NCBI GenBank assembly: GCA_027919835.1
Contig: JANVFP010000038.1
Span: 186,001-250,000 of the forward strand
Length of the DNA: 64,000 nt
Origin: Lentinula raphanica
Lineage: Eukaryota > Basidiomycota > Agaricomycetes > Agaricales > Omphalotaceae
Direction: 5' to 3'
Shown here one piece after another: positions 48,147-60,243 of the stretch (positions are counted from its first letter, which is position 1; every line of letters starts with the position of its first letter). A program made the position numbers and the translations under genes. Below the pieces are notes generated by a model. That model searched no databases. It saw only the letters and a list, made by a program, of their open reading frames with translations, and was not told where the DNA came from.

Positions 48147-49979
48147 TTAACGAGGTCTTTTCCTGCCAGTGCCTTTACACGTAGTCAGATGTCGCCTCAA
48201 TACATGTCCTGTTCCAAAATCGCGCCCACACTTCGCGCACTGGAACGACTTGATTCCATAATGAGAATTCACATGGTCTACAGGTATGATTGAAGCAATC
48301 AGCCATAGCTGTGGAACAAACTGTAAAGACGGTATCAAAGCGGCACATACTGTTAAGATTGTGTTTAGCTGTAAACGTCGCCTTACAGCCGGCGAACGTA
48401 CACCGGAATGGCGCCTCGTTCGTACGCCTCGCATTGGCCGCATTAATCAAGGCTGCAGAAGCAACCTGTAATTTCTTCGGAGAAACTGATACCAGAGCGG
48501 GTACGGCTTCATCATCTTGAACGTCAACGGTCGGCAAAACCTGTGCGGGACTGCACTGCCTCTCTTCTTTCGATACTGCATGCACACCGTTATCATCGTG
48601 GGTCGGTGCGGGAATAGTAAGATTTCTATCACTGGATTCCTCTCTTCGTCGAGCTCGTGATCGCATGGGGTCGAAGGTCAAAGCCGTCCCACTGTGACGA
48701 CGTCGAGACCTTGCAGTAATTCCCCGGCTTTCACTAGAGGCTCGTCGAATTTGGTCAAGACGATGATGTGTGAATGAAGGCGAATGCCCACGCTGGAAGC
48801 CTATTTCAGGTGAAAAATCGTTCAAGTGAGCACTGACGTTGCTCACGCTAGATGATCGATTGTATCGCTGACGCTGACTTGAACGACTAGTATGTCGAGC
48901 GAGGCTTTGGCGGCTGGGAGCAAATGAAAGAGGTCTTCCATCACTGTCAACACCATGAAGGAAACCTGAATCAATACCTGCCGAGACTGGTGATAAAGCC
49001 AAATTATAGTGAGTCGAAGGGGAATATCCGACTCCGACGAGACTCGGACGTTGCATCATTGAGGGAGTGTTGACCAATGGTGATTGGGTTACCGAAGATG
49101 GAGTTGAGAACAGCGAACTATGAGAGGACCAGGTGCTGCTATTCGTTGAAGGTGAGTTACACAATTGCTCGAGGATAGAAAGTCTTCGAGTGGTTTCTAT
49201 CGAAACATGCAAAGGTTCCTGCCAGCCACTGAGAAACGGGGAGTTCGATGGAAGGGGGTAATTATCACTGGCGAGAGGGGTAGACAAAGTATGATCAGGC
49301 AGGTTCCTATATGTTGAAACCGACTCCGAAGGAGAAGAGATGGGAGCCCCGGATTGGGCGGGAGCATAATGCTGGCTGTTCGCATATTCACTTGGGGCAT
49401 CCAGCCTACTTCCCGTGTCGCCAAATTGGTGTTGAGAGTTCGACTCCTCGATGAACCCCCCTCGGGAAGTGTGAAGAAAGGAATGCCAGTCAGAAGAAAG
49501 GTTGTGATGTGGTATCGGGCCTTCTTGTGCCAATGGCAATGGGTCCAGGTTCCAAGCTGACGGCTGGTGAGCGCTAAAAAGGGGACCAAGAGGTGAACCT
49601 CCTGTGGGTATATATTCAGTGGCAGGAGCAAAGAGACCTGTTCCAACCTCCCCCGAGGATGCTGACGATTGCGGAAGCATCAGCAACTGCCACTCGAAGT
49701 CGGCATCCGCTCCAGCATAGGATCCCTCCTCCAGTGTTCCAGCATGGTTTCTGTCTCTAGTGATTCAAAAATGTTATCAACATGGCCAGATCACTCAGTA
49801 AAAATCAGTCGTCGCACCCTTCAGCACTCCCGAAGAGATTTTCGGGATCCTCTGGTGGGTAGTATGACATATCTCAGACTTAGGCCCAAAAGCCGAAAAG
49901 TGTAGAGCAACGGGGACTCACTTAAATAGTCAGAAAGTGCTGTGGAGTCAGGTGCGAAATCACCCTTGAATTGCACCAT
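48147..49979 (-). CDS. C2H2-type transcription factor, second of a tandem pair, 549 aa
   Basis: Exons 49979-49922, 49872-49818, 49756-48351, 48277-48147, all phase-consistent. It opens MVQFKGDFAPDSTALSDYLN and MSYYPPEDPENLFGSAEGD. The middle ~470 residues are Ser/Pro/His-rich. The finger region is CTFAGCKATFTAKHNLNNHV (C-x4-C), then CAKCGRDFGTGHVLRRHLTT with a terminal Cys (C2HC). The end is GTGRKRPR. The finger order, the 131-nt last exon, the intron position, the C2HC second finger and the basic R-K-R tail are shared with the gene at 45667, so the two arose by tandem duplication and then diverged over most of their length. Confidence 0.87.
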
Positions 49980-51558
49980 AATTTGTCGTGGATTTGTACT
50001 TCCATAAACCTACCCAGGGATCTACAATCACTGGTTAGAATGGAACGAGCGGGCGGTTCAAGAGTCGTGGACAGCCATCACGAACCGTTGTTGTGAAGTT
50101 ATACATTGTAAGTTCGGCGCTTTGTATATGTTTTCGATTAGTGTGAATTAGTGGTAATAACATTAGAAAGGTGCTGTTCATTAAAGGCAGAAGCGCACTC
50201 CAATGGGTACCACCTGGATCGTCTGAATCATGTGTGCAAAAACTCACTGTGGATAGACCTCTCAGGCGCGTTCAATGCCCTCATAAAACGTGTATTCGGC
50301 GTGTTCGTGATGAATAGTACACAGACTAGTGTCGGACCCATCAGACCCAACGAAGATATTCCAGGGATTGTTGTGGGAGATTGGATCTAGGATCCTCGTT
50401 TGCATGTGGTGCCCAAATACGAATCGAAGAGAGAACCTCGGCACTTGAGAAATATATGAGCGCGGATCTCTACTGCTTTGTGCGGCTGTGAACCTGGTTA
50501 TCAGATAATCAGAACATACGACACCCTTATAGCATGAGGGCTATGAGTCTTGGAGTCATGAATCCTTGGACCTCGATATGTATCATGAAAGGATACGGAA
50601 TTCTGGGGCGCAATTCCAGGACTCAGGCTCGTTTATCTACCCAGAACGAGATCTGAAGAGCGGGGACATGAGAAAATACCGTAGTCGTCACTCAAAGTTA
50701 GGTGTGGATTGAATGAATTCTGGAGGTTCCTCAATAAATCTATCTTGAGCGGATACCAAGATCACAGATCGGCGTACCACTGATAAAATATATTCTGGCC
50801 TATTTTGGCATTGGTTCGCTATTGCCTTCGTGTTCTCATCGGATACAGCCACAGCACATTCGGAAAACCGCGTTCCGCAATGCAGGAGGAAACCGGTAGC
50901 TAGAGGGGGCACTCCGTGATTCTGAATTCAACAGTTCAACGTTCAATGAGACCCCCAACTTCATAGCGAGGCAAAATCGAAGTGTTGAGAGAGAGTACTG
51001 CCAGCCTGAGAGCGTCAAGGGCTGCGCCTATAGCCTATAGGCTATATCAGATATAATCACAAGTAGATAAACAGGTTACAGCTTTCGACAATCAGATAAA
51101 GAAGCAATTGTATTCAATCAGATTCAATCTAGACTTCCCGTTTTACCGTCTAGTACCATATCGGGCGGCGGAGGTCTCAGCCAAGGCCAGACCGCTGTTG
51201 GCGGTACTGATTTCATTTTGATCATGCAGAGTCTGATTCGGCGTCATGTTTTGTTCCGCTGTTTTTGTTCTGCGCACTGTTGAGTAGCCGTTCGAGGTCG
51301 ATTTGTGTCTGGAAGATGCTAGCTCCCACTAGTCTCACCTAGTCACTGCACTAACCGACGGATTCAAGTGAGGCAGGATGTTGACAATGACATACGACCA
51401 CTCTTGTCAGACGAGAGGTTGGTCTGGATCTGGCCTTCGCATATCCCTACCCTATAAAAACAAATGCTCTCTCCTGCGTCAACTTCAGCAACGCAACTCG
51501 CAATTTAACCTACAACTTCACACACACCCACTGTATCATCGAACTCAGAGAAGAAAAC
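49980..51558. other. Intergenic, 1.6 kb
   Basis: Divergent promoters for the zinc-finger gene and for COX8. No gene is supported in between. Confidence 0.6.
51463..51470 (+). promoter_or_regulatory. TATA box of COX8
   Basis: TATAAAAA lies 96 bp upstream of the COX8 ATG, within a pyrimidine-rich context. Confidence 0.6.
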
Positions 51559-51952
51559 ATGTCTTCGGCCACAATTCTCTCTCGTACTCCCATTATCAGA
51601 TCCACTGCCTCGAGGTTGAGCGTGAGGCCGCAGAACAGATTCCTCAATAACTTTGGGCACTCGAGTCACATACCCCCTCATACCGAAGTCAATGTGAGTC
51701 TCAGCTCGCATATCCACCACTGCAGGTTGCTCATCGTCGTGCTCCTTGATTCCAGCATCTGCCCTTTAACTACTTGAATAAGCGAGCATTCACCTACAAG
51801 TTTGTCTCCTATCTGGGTCTTGGATTTGCATTGCCATGGGTTGCCGTTGGATGGATATGGTATGAGACTGACTCTTCTTGCGAAAAGGACGTGATGACTG
51901 AGCAAGATTGTGAATCAGGTATCGTCCCGGTGGCTACAAAAACCCTTACTGA
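51559..51952 (+). CDS. COX8: Cytochrome c oxidase subunit 8 (VIIc type), 90 aa
   Basis: Exons 51559-51693, 51756-51859, 51919-51952. An Arg/Ser-rich mitochondrial presequence (SRTPIIRSTASRLSVRPQ) leads to HLPFNYLNKRAFTYKFVSYL, then one membrane helix LGLGFALPWVAVGWIW, and the end YRPGGYKNPY. The last 34-nt exon gives this ending only if the 59 bp intron (GTATGA...CAG) is removed. Without splicing the frame would run on to 52019 with an atypical tail. The protein is an inner-membrane subunit of complex IV. Confidence 0.93.
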
Positions 51953-52736
51953 AGAGTTGATCGCGCTTTTCCGATGGCTCTATCTTTCCGTCGTCCGAGT
52001 CTCTCAAAACCCACCATAATCACTCTGCTTACCACTCCATCATCACTTTACTATTCCTACTATTCTTATACCACATGTACAAATGGTCAATCAAATGTGT
52101 ATAACAGTTCTTGAGAAACCTTACCTGTGTGCATAAGCTTAGTGGGAACGCAAAATCGTCTGCAAAGGGGGGAATGGTGGTGGATTGTCGCCATCCGCCG
52201 GCGGTACGATACCCAAAATGACAAGCCACCGAATGCGACTTCCCCTTTAGGCATGTCTGATCCGGACCGACGCTGCGCACGCCGCACGGTTCAACCTTCT
52301 CGAGGTTACGTACTCAGTACGCGGAAGATTGTAACGAAGGGGCTACTATGAGATGAGTTTTTATTCGACTACCAAGTCCCCGTCTTCAGAACAAGCTCAA
52401 ACTATGAAATCTAGTGAAACAGAAAAACGAAATAGCAAATCAAGCTTGAGCACGGCCAACGCCGCATTGCGCGGGCCAAGTTAGTCTAAGCGCCCATTGT
52501 TGGTGATTCCTAATCTCCTGCTCACCAAGCACTGTCTTGCTCAGCAACCCTGAACTTTTTCCATGAATAAGCTATCTCCCCCTCTAATTCGAAATTTGCT
52601 ATGAATCAGCTATCTCCTCGAGGTATAAAACGGATCCGATGAATGAACTCCGTTTCAGTGACATCCACTCCCCCTTCCAATCCCTTGCCCCTTCCGACTT
52701 TAGATTTTCTGACAAAAGCTCACGAAAGAAGGAAAA
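51953..52736. other. Intergenic, COX8 3' flank and MFS promoter
   Basis: 784 bp without a supported gene. The TATA box of the MFS gene lies near its right end. Confidence 0.6.
52624..52630 (+). promoter_or_regulatory. TATA box of the MFS transporter gene
   Basis: TATAAAA 113 bp upstream of the ATG at 52737, followed by C-rich leader sequence. Confidence 0.6.
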
Positions 52737-54717
52737 ATGGTCGCAGATCTCATTCGTGACTCCACCATCGGCCAGATTATCAACTATCTTTCTGCTGGTA
52801 GGCTTTTACCGTACGAAGATCAGCGGGAGGGCTTCGCCGTTCCCTCCCATTTCTCATTGAAGCCGTCAGCATCCTCCTCAGATGCATCGACACTTTGCGG
52901 TGATGCCAAGGACCAGAAGAAAGTCAGCGGCGCAGTGACTCCATCCACTGTATTCACACGAGAAAATACACTCGTGCTGGACGGAAAACTTGAAGAAATC
53001 GATATTAGATTAGACGAGGAAAAGAATCAATTGGATCCCAACATTGTCGGTTGGTACGATGATAATGACCAAGACAATCCCAAGTAGGCCTTATTGTCTC
53101 TTTCATTTTGCACGACTCTGATTCTAACTGATTTATTCGTAGAAATTGGTCGCGAGCAAAAAGAGCATTCGTTGCTTTTCTCATCAGCCTTATGACCTTC
53201 ACGATGTACATAGGCTCTGCGATCTATACACCTTCGATCCCTGGTATCATGGAAGAGTTCAATGTCTCGCTAACTCACGCTACCCTTGGCCTAACGCTCT
53301 ACGTACTAGGTAACGAATGATCAGTATATCTTCACGCCTCCGATGACTTACATCTGTTGCAGGGTACGGAATCGGTCCTATGTTCCTCTCTCCCCTCCAG
53401 GAACTTGCTGTTTTCGGCCGAAACTCCATCTACATGGCTTCCCTCCTCCTCTTCATCATCTTCCAGATACCTATCTTCACCGCGACAAACATCCAAACGA
53501 TCCTTGCCTTCCGTTTTATCACCGGCTTTTTCGGTAGTCCCGCTCTTGCCACAGGCGGAGCGTCTATGGGTGACATTTACCCTGCCCGTCAACTTGCCTA
53601 TGTCGTTGGGATCTGGGCTATAGGTGCGGTCTGTGGTCCTGTCTTCGGTCCCGTCATCGGTGGCTTCGCTGCTCAAGCCAACGGTTGGCGGTGGCCTCAG
53701 TACGAGCTCATCTGGCTGAGCGCTTTCAGCTTCATCGTTCTGATGCTTCTGTTGCCTGAGACGTACGAGCCTACGATATTATTGAAACGGGCGCAGCGCC
53801 TGAGGAAGTTGACTGGAAACCAACAGTTGATGTCGCAAATAGAGAAGGACACAGAAGGCGAGACGGTTGCTCAGGTTCTCCAAGAAGCGCTTCTCAGGCC
53901 TTTCGTTCTTGCGATGGAGCCCGCCCTCATGTTTGCCAACGTGTATCTCGGCTTTGTTTGTAAGTCCTCTCTGGCTTAACCTATTGAACCTACCTGATGA
54001 TCATCGTTTTTCAGATGCCATTTTCTACCTTTGGTTCGAGGCGTTCCCGTTGGTCTTCACCGACATCTATCACTTCGATCTTGGGCTCAGTGGCCTCCCG
54101 TTTCTTGGCTTCTCAGTGTCCGCTGCGATCACAGTAGGTTATGCAACTCTGAGAGACCGCTACAACAACTGACATTCACTTCACAGTATACCTGCTATGC
54201 TCTATATCAGCGATATCATTTCCAACCACGTTCAGATCGCGCGAAAGCCGAGGGACATGAACTACCGCCTGAAGCGAGGCTCGAGATCGGCCTCATCGCG
54301 AGTATCTTCATCCCCACATCACTCTTCATCTTCGGCTTCACATCAAAAGAATCCATACCCTGGATCGTCCCAATCATCGGAGCTGCTCTGTACCTACCTG
54401 GAATTTACATCAACTTCCAAAGCATACTGATGTATGTCACCTCTGCGTATCCGTCATACGGGGCTTCCGTTCTGGCTGGAAACGATCTGTTTAGATCAAC
54501 TATTGCCAGTGTGTTCCCGCTGTTTGGAAGGACGTTCTTTGTCAATCTAGGCTTGGGTCCTGGGTCAGCGCTGTTGGCTGGTATATCGCTAGCCTTGATG
54601 CCAGTTTTCTGGGTGAGTTTTTTTGGTAGTTTGGTCGAAGCTTCTCAAGCTGATTTTCATTCGTAGTCATTGTTGAAGTGGGGACATATACTTCGAAGGC
54701 GATCGAAATACACCTAG
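52737..54717 (+). CDS. MFS multidrug/polyamine exporter of DHA1 type, 568 aa
   Basis: Exons 52737-53083, 53143-53309, 53363-53959, 54015-54133, 54187-54612, 54667-54717. The cytosolic N-terminus ends WYDDNDQDNPKNWSRAKRAF, the usual lead-in to helix 1 in fungal DHA1 exporters. Twelve hydrophobic segments can be counted. The antiporter motif C region is AVCGPVFGPVIGGFAA in helix 5, with FRFITGFFGSPALATGGASM before it. The central loop has LLPETYEPTILLKRAQRLRK. The tail is short (SLLKWGHILRRRSKYT). Yeast relatives (Flr1/Tpo group) export drugs, polyamines or toxic metabolites by proton antiport. No neighbouring biosynthetic gene suggests a substrate. Confidence 0.92.
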
Positions 54718-55191
54718 GCATACGACGTCAACCTGGGCCGCCAGGTCTCTTGACAAGTGAATAATTGAGAACTTACGCCTGAAGGCTATGAAATTGCAAT
54801 CTGCAGGGACAAGGGTTTGTTTTCCTGTCATCTGAAAGACCGTGATGATGTTGTATCGATAGTTATTGAATGTATCAATACGCAGTGAGTAGAGACCTCA
54901 CCGCGAACAGTAGATCTACCGTTTTAGAGAATACTCATCTAATACAGAGGCGTGTAATTTGTGGAGTACACTCCTAGTACATGAACCAAATCCAGTATTC
55001 GGAGGTGTCAATTTACAAACGAATGAGGAACCGGGAACGAACAAGACTCGCGACCAATACCAACCAGAAATCATGAATCGATCAAAGGAAGCAACCCATT
55101 GCCCTGAGTAAGTGCGCAGAGGACGCCTGAGGATAGTTTCGTGTTTATCATACCCAATACTACCGTCAATATTGTCAGCACTCCTCAAAGT
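54718..55191. other. Intergenic, 474 bp
   Basis: 3' flanks of two converging genes; nothing recognised. Confidence 0.6.
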
Positions 55192-55536
55192 TCAATCTGT
55201 AGGAGAGTTACTAACACTGCCAGCCGGAACACCAATCTTCGCGAGCTCCAACCAGCTCGACTTCAAGGAGGGTACAAGACCGCTAGGGTAGCTCGGATCC
55301 GGACTACCACTGCTCTGACTCATGGATCTCTGTTTCCTGCCGAAGGCGGGAGCCTGGATATCCATCGACAGCTTCCTCATCGAAGCCATCGTACCAGAAC
55401 ACTTTTCGACAACTTCTCTTCGGAGGTGAGCAACAGCCTGAACGAAATTCGACTGAGGATCACCGGGACGATTTGGATCATGAGGGGTATCCGAGTCATC
55501 TCCCGGCAGTTTCTCGTATTTGAGTCGTTCTGTCAT
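55192..55536 (-). CDS. Small hypothetical protein, 114 aa
   Basis: An intronless frame starting ATG at 55536, MTERLKYEKLPGDDSDTPHD, Pro/Ser/Asp-rich, with NFVQAVAHLRREVVEKCSGT in the middle that looks helical. Codon choice resembles the flanking genes, with few of the stop-avoiding repeats typical of shadow frames. No family is recognised and no signal peptide or membrane segment is visible. Confidence 0.5.
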   Translation of the reverse strand: MTERLKYEKLPGDDSDTPHDPNRPGDPQSNFVQAVAHLRREVVEKCSGTMASMRKLSMDIQAPAFGRKQRSMSQSSGSPDPSYPSGLVPSLKSSWLELAKIGVPAGSVSNSPTD

Positions 55537-56645
55537 GAGCTCGAAAAAGGGACTTTTAAATCGAGGTTCCTTGGTCGGTAGGTGTGAGCAGCCTTGCCTT
55601 TATACAAAAGTGCTGAAGCCCGCTAAATCGGGACCTTCAAATATACTTACTAGTATCATAGTAGGTACCTCACGAGTCTTGGACCTTCGCGTCATTTTTT
55701 CAGAATTCTAGCAATCCAATTCCCTGAGTTGCAGATTCCAGAAGGTTCGCATAAGAAGTAGGGCAGCTCAAGCCTAATGACTCCAGAATGACTCTCTGAG
55801 AAATCGTATCCTTAGTCCTATACATATGCACCATATCGCCTGTCAGAATTAATATCTTCAATGTTGAACTACTAAACCTCTTCTGGAACTAGCTGTGGTA
55901 CGAGAACGAGATTCTCATCGATACACTTAGTACACTCTTCAGTGCGCAATTGCTGGCACAGTGGGCAGGGGACCCGACATGAATATTCTTGTACAATACA
56001 CACGGCAAGTGCATCAAACGTGGAAAGACTCGGTCTGAGGCTCAATCAATGCTGACTGGGGCATTCCCATCGATAAAAATCCAACTCAGAATAAGTATCT
56101 GGTTCTGAGAAACTGAAAAGTACTAGTATGAGTTTAGTAGGTCGAAAAGTACAATACAACAATGACAGACAACTTGGAAAGCCAGGCGAAGACTCACATG
56201 CGATATGATATGAGAACTGAGCAGCGCCCATCCTCAAGACAGAACAATCATTGACGTTATGTGCATAAAGTGGAAAGAACATGATAATCTCGTCGCGGAT
56301 TTGGCTTGCATGTAGATTTCCCAGAATACATTCACAAACTGGGACCTCACCAGTTTAGATATATCAGTGACCCTGTGCATCTTACGTCTTTTGTTCGTTC
56401 GTTTCCTGACGGAGAGACATTCGCTGTAAGCATGCAGATTCGTCGTATGTGAAAATCACTAGAACATGTTATGCGTATACACACTTGTGGTATCGCCTTC
56501 AGCGAAGCGGCGATACCATACATATAGCTCCCGATGGTATGAGATGACGGTATAACGTTGAATGCTCCAGTTCGAATGCAATATCTATGGCATGATATCA
56601 GCATATGTGGCTCACATATCATCAAGATCGCGTACAAGATTTCGT
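55537..56645. other. Intergenic, 1.1 kb
   Basis: No supported gene. Several minus-strand frames with many Ile/Cys/His codons are interrupted and lack motifs. Confidence 0.55.
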
Positions 56646-58131
56646 TCATGAATCAGATACAGATAACGCACTTATCCGTGCAGTCTCTGCAGCCATATCC
56701 TCTTCCTCTTTCCGCTTGCGATACTGCTCAAGATCCCAATCATCATCCTCCTCTTCGTCTTCGTCTTCGAACCATTCAGGATTGTATTGGAACTAGGAAG
56801 AGTGTATAAGCGAAACGCAGGAGGAGGAGGAGAGGAAATTGTGTATAAAGGTAGATGGTGAAAGTAATAGTGAACGAGCGGAACTTACCAAGTCCCTTCC
56901 GCTCATACCCGTATTCTTACCAGCCGCGTGCTGCAGCTCCTTGGCCTTGCGTGTAGCTTCCTCTTCAGCGGTCTTTTTATCCAGCCGAGTCTGTTTCCAT
57001 TTGGCGAAAGTCTCAGGCGTACACGGGGTCAGGTTGGATCCAAGTTTGTGACGCTAGTTTTGATTGTTAGTACAGAGTAATCCCTAGTTCAACTCATATT
57101 CGCATACCTCAACCTCAAGGAATTCCTCCAAGCTGATAACATTGGCCTTGTTCGCTTCTTCCATAGCCTTCTTCTGTGATTTGAGAACGAATCCTGGAGG
57201 AAGGGCGTGTCTGTACTGGCAATTATCTCCGTTTGGACATTCCCAGAACCAGCCAAACCTAAGGATAGGCGGGGATGCGAAGTAGCATCAAGAGCAGTCA
57301 GATAAGTATTAGGATGAATACACGATGAAATGTACTTTTGCGTCTCAATGGCTTCAATGAAGAATTTGCAAACGATCTGAGTGTTCCAGCTCGATTAGAA
57401 AGATACCCGAGTGACAGCCACACTCTGTAGCTTACATCTGTCGTTGTCCGTGGGTTTCCGGCTTTCGAGAGAACGACCTTCCGTAGTTTCTCATCGTCCC
57501 ATGTATCCATCGTATCTGTTCATAGTGTCAGTATAACAGCCTAAGGCCCACCACACGATGGAAATGACGTGCCAGCTTCTTTCTCTGCTCTCGTGTCCTC
57601 GTATAGGTTCTTCTTTTCCACCTTCCTCCCGATGTTTAAGTCATGACTGAACTTGCACTTACTCCCTTTATCGCACTGCCCTGCCTTGAAAAACGCACAC
57701 AACACCATCTTCGGGTCGACACCAAAGGGTACTTTGGGTTGAGTGATGACAGGTTTGAGTAGGGCAGCTTCTTCTTTCTTCCGCTTCTCCTCGTCTTCTT
57801 TGGCTTTCGCCCGAAGCTTTTGTTCCTTCTCTTTCTCGAGCACCGCGCGGGATTTACCTGCTAGGGCGGACTGTTGTTGGATTCGTTGAACTTCTTTCTG
57901 GACCTTGGCAGATTTGTTTTTCTGGGTGAGAGAAGATTGTGGTGTGGCAGTCAGACAGGCGATTACGATGAAGATCACAGTAGTAACTCGAACATTTTTC
58001 ATACCAAACGTCTAAACAAAACAGTGGTTCTGAATCAGTCAGTGCAGCTTTCAGTGAGATTTCCAGTGAAGACTCACCTTGTCTTCCTTGACTTTTGAAG
58101 AGCTAGCTTGTTGTTGCTTTTTGGGTGGCAT
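56646..58131 (-). CDS. TMA46: CCCH zinc-finger protein of the Tma46/DFRP1 family, 334 aa
   Basis: Exons 58131-58078, 58011-57994, 57921-57573, 57515-57436, 57376-57336, 57258-57108, 57053-56889, 56792-56646. It starts [18 protein letters not shown], then a Lys/Glu-rich coiled region. CCCH finger 1 is [19 protein letters not shown] and finger 2 is [14 protein letters not shown] through [11 protein letters not shown]. The DFRP domain follows ([36 protein letters not shown]). The acidic [11 protein letters not shown] region is near the C-terminus. Yeast Tma46 binds the Rbg1 DRG-type GTPase and associates with ribosomes. Exon 2 is an 18-nt microexon (TFGMKN). Intron 3 uses a GC donor (GCACGT). 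The length matches the family. Confidence 0.93.
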
Positions 58132-58821
58132 CTTGGTTAATCGGTGAGTAGCAATGGAAGAGAGGTTGAGGATGAGACGAGATCAACGTCGTTGCGGTGT
58201 GAGTTGAACGTCTGTGGCTGTGTGAATATTTGTGGTTCGGCCCGCATTTCAAGCTTGCACTTTCGCTTCCATCTCCTCCTCCCATGGTCCCGGCCGCACA
58301 TAGAGCGCTCCCTCGTTCCTAGTTGATCCATTTGGAGGAACGATACTCTATGGTATTTGCTATTGAATAAATCAATAATGTCACAAGAAGGACCCCGGTT
58401 GACTATGTCCAAGCAACAAGCGGTCGAACAGCGGTGAACACTGAACTCCAACGCATTGCCATCGTAGCCTTCTCTCGCAATAGCCTCGGTCGTCTGAGGA
58501 TATCCATGGGAAGAACAAGAACCTCAATACAAGATCTTCGCTGAACCATTCATCTTCATGGACTCATAGCAAGAATCCTCGTTTTTCTTTGTCGTACACG
58601 AATGGCGAAGAATTCCGCAAATCACTATTCAAGCATTCAAAGATCAACCTCTGGCATTCGTCTGTCGGTCCTCGAATTCCCAGGCATTTCCGTGTTTGTG
58701 GTATATCACTCTCATCCTACCAGGTTTATGAATACGGATAGCGTCATAAAAGGAGCCGGAACTCTGACTGCTCTTCCCATTTGAATCTTTGCCTTCTACC
58801 ATTCTACTCCTCAGGCTGCTC
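58132..58821. promoter_or_regulatory. Divergent promoter between TMA46 and the NADH dehydrogenase
   Basis: 690 bp between two divergent start codons. It is pyrimidine-rich near 58770-58820 (plus). No clear TATA is seen on either side. Confidence 0.4.
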
Positions 58822-60243
58822 ATGGATTCCACTCGTCCACGCATTCTAGTCATCGGTGCTGGCTGGGCTGGCTATATTCTCAGTCAACAGCTTGATGATA
58901 CCAAATTTAGGATCACCGTCGTCTCTCCTCACCAAACCTTTGCCTACACTCCACTCCTAGCTAGTGCCGCCACCGGTCTCTTTTTCTCCAGGTTAGCAGA
59001 AGAACCCATCCGTCGTGCACACCGCCACATAACCTATTACCGTGCGCTGGCGACCTCTACCGACTTTACGCGGAAGACTGTCACCTGTGCACCGTCAGTT
59101 CTTCAGCCTGATGGTCGCGACGTGGTTGACACAGAGAATCTGTTTGCGGTGGAATATGATATCGTGATCATTGCCCCGGGTTGTGTGAACCAGACTTTCA
59201 ATACTCCCGGTGCAGCTGAGCATTGTTTCTTCCTCAAGACAGTGTCAGATGCGGAAGCGATAAAGGCCAAGTTATTATCGCTCCTCGAGGTTGCGTCCCT
59301 GCCGACCACGACTCGGGAACATGCAAAGGAACTTCTACACATCGCCGTTGTAGGTGAGTGATCCCAACAAAGAACTGGTACGAACCCAGACACATAGAAC
59401 GAACTGAGATATACTCTCCAGGTGGAGGACCCACTGGCGTTGAACTTTCAGCAGAGCTGACTGACCTCTTCGATGAAGTATCTAAAACATATCCCCACCT
59501 CGCTGGTCTCCCGTCTATTACCATCCACGACGTCGCTCCGGAAATCCTAGGCGTCTTTCACGCAAAACTCAAGACACACGCTTTACAGACTTTCAAGAAA
59601 CATGGCGTGGAGGTGAAAACCAATTCTCACATCCTCAAAATTGACGAGGGTGCTCTGTATACGAAGGAAGATGGAAGGATCCCTGCCGGAATGGTAGCCT
59701 GGGCCACGGGGAACAAGCAGTGTGATTTCGTGGAATCACTTCATGGAGTCTCCAAAGGAACAAGGCTGGGTCGAGTGCTGACCGATCAACGTCTGAGGGT
59801 GCTCAAGGATGATCAGAGCATTTTGGAGAATGTTTACGCACTCGGGGACGCGGCAGACATTTTTGACCGGGGGCTTCCAACCACAGCCGAAGGTTGGTCT
59901 TCCCTTACTACTCAGCTTCATGTAGCGATGTTGAATCAAACTTCCATCCATGCATTCAGTGGCCGTTCAGAAAGCAGAATACCTAGTCAACATCTTGAAC
60001 TCGTCGCCCTCAGGCCTAGTTCAATCACCGCCTCCATTCACTTATAAACAACGCAGGATGGTTGCCTATGTGGGAGGGACCGACGGCGTGATTATGGGTA
60101 AACAGGATTGGACGGGAGAAGCCGCCTGGCTCGCTTGGCGATCTGGAAGCTTGGGATGGACCAGGTCTTGGAGGCGAAAGGCGATGATACTAGCGAGCTG
60201 GGCGTGGAATCTCTTGGGGGGAAGGGAGATTGCGAGGAGATGA
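58822..60243 (+). CDS. Type II (alternative) NADH dehydrogenase / AIF-like FAD oxidoreductase, 428 aa
   Basis: Exons 58822-59353, 59422-59892, 59960-60243. The first Rossmann motif is ILVIGAGWAGYILSQQL and the second is IAVVGGGPTGVELSAELTDL. Between them lies VVSPHQTFAYTPLLASAATG, and near the end YALGDAADIFDRGLPTTAEV (FAD-binding GD motif). The C-terminal amphipathic region LGWTRSWRRKAMILASWAWN, then GREIARR, is the membrane-contact tail of NDH-2 enzymes. They oxidise NADH to ubiquinone without pumping protons. There is no long N-terminal mitochondrial presequence, so the location could be external-facing or cytosolic. A frame at 58789 extends the start only through a TTG. The 3' ~155 bp is duplicated at 62191-62344. 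Confidence 0.88.

Noticed and set aside
51860..52019. Long read-through C-terminus of COX8
   Set aside because: Splicing at 51860-51918 gives the usual WYRPGGYKNP-type end; the read-through tail is unlike any Cox8.
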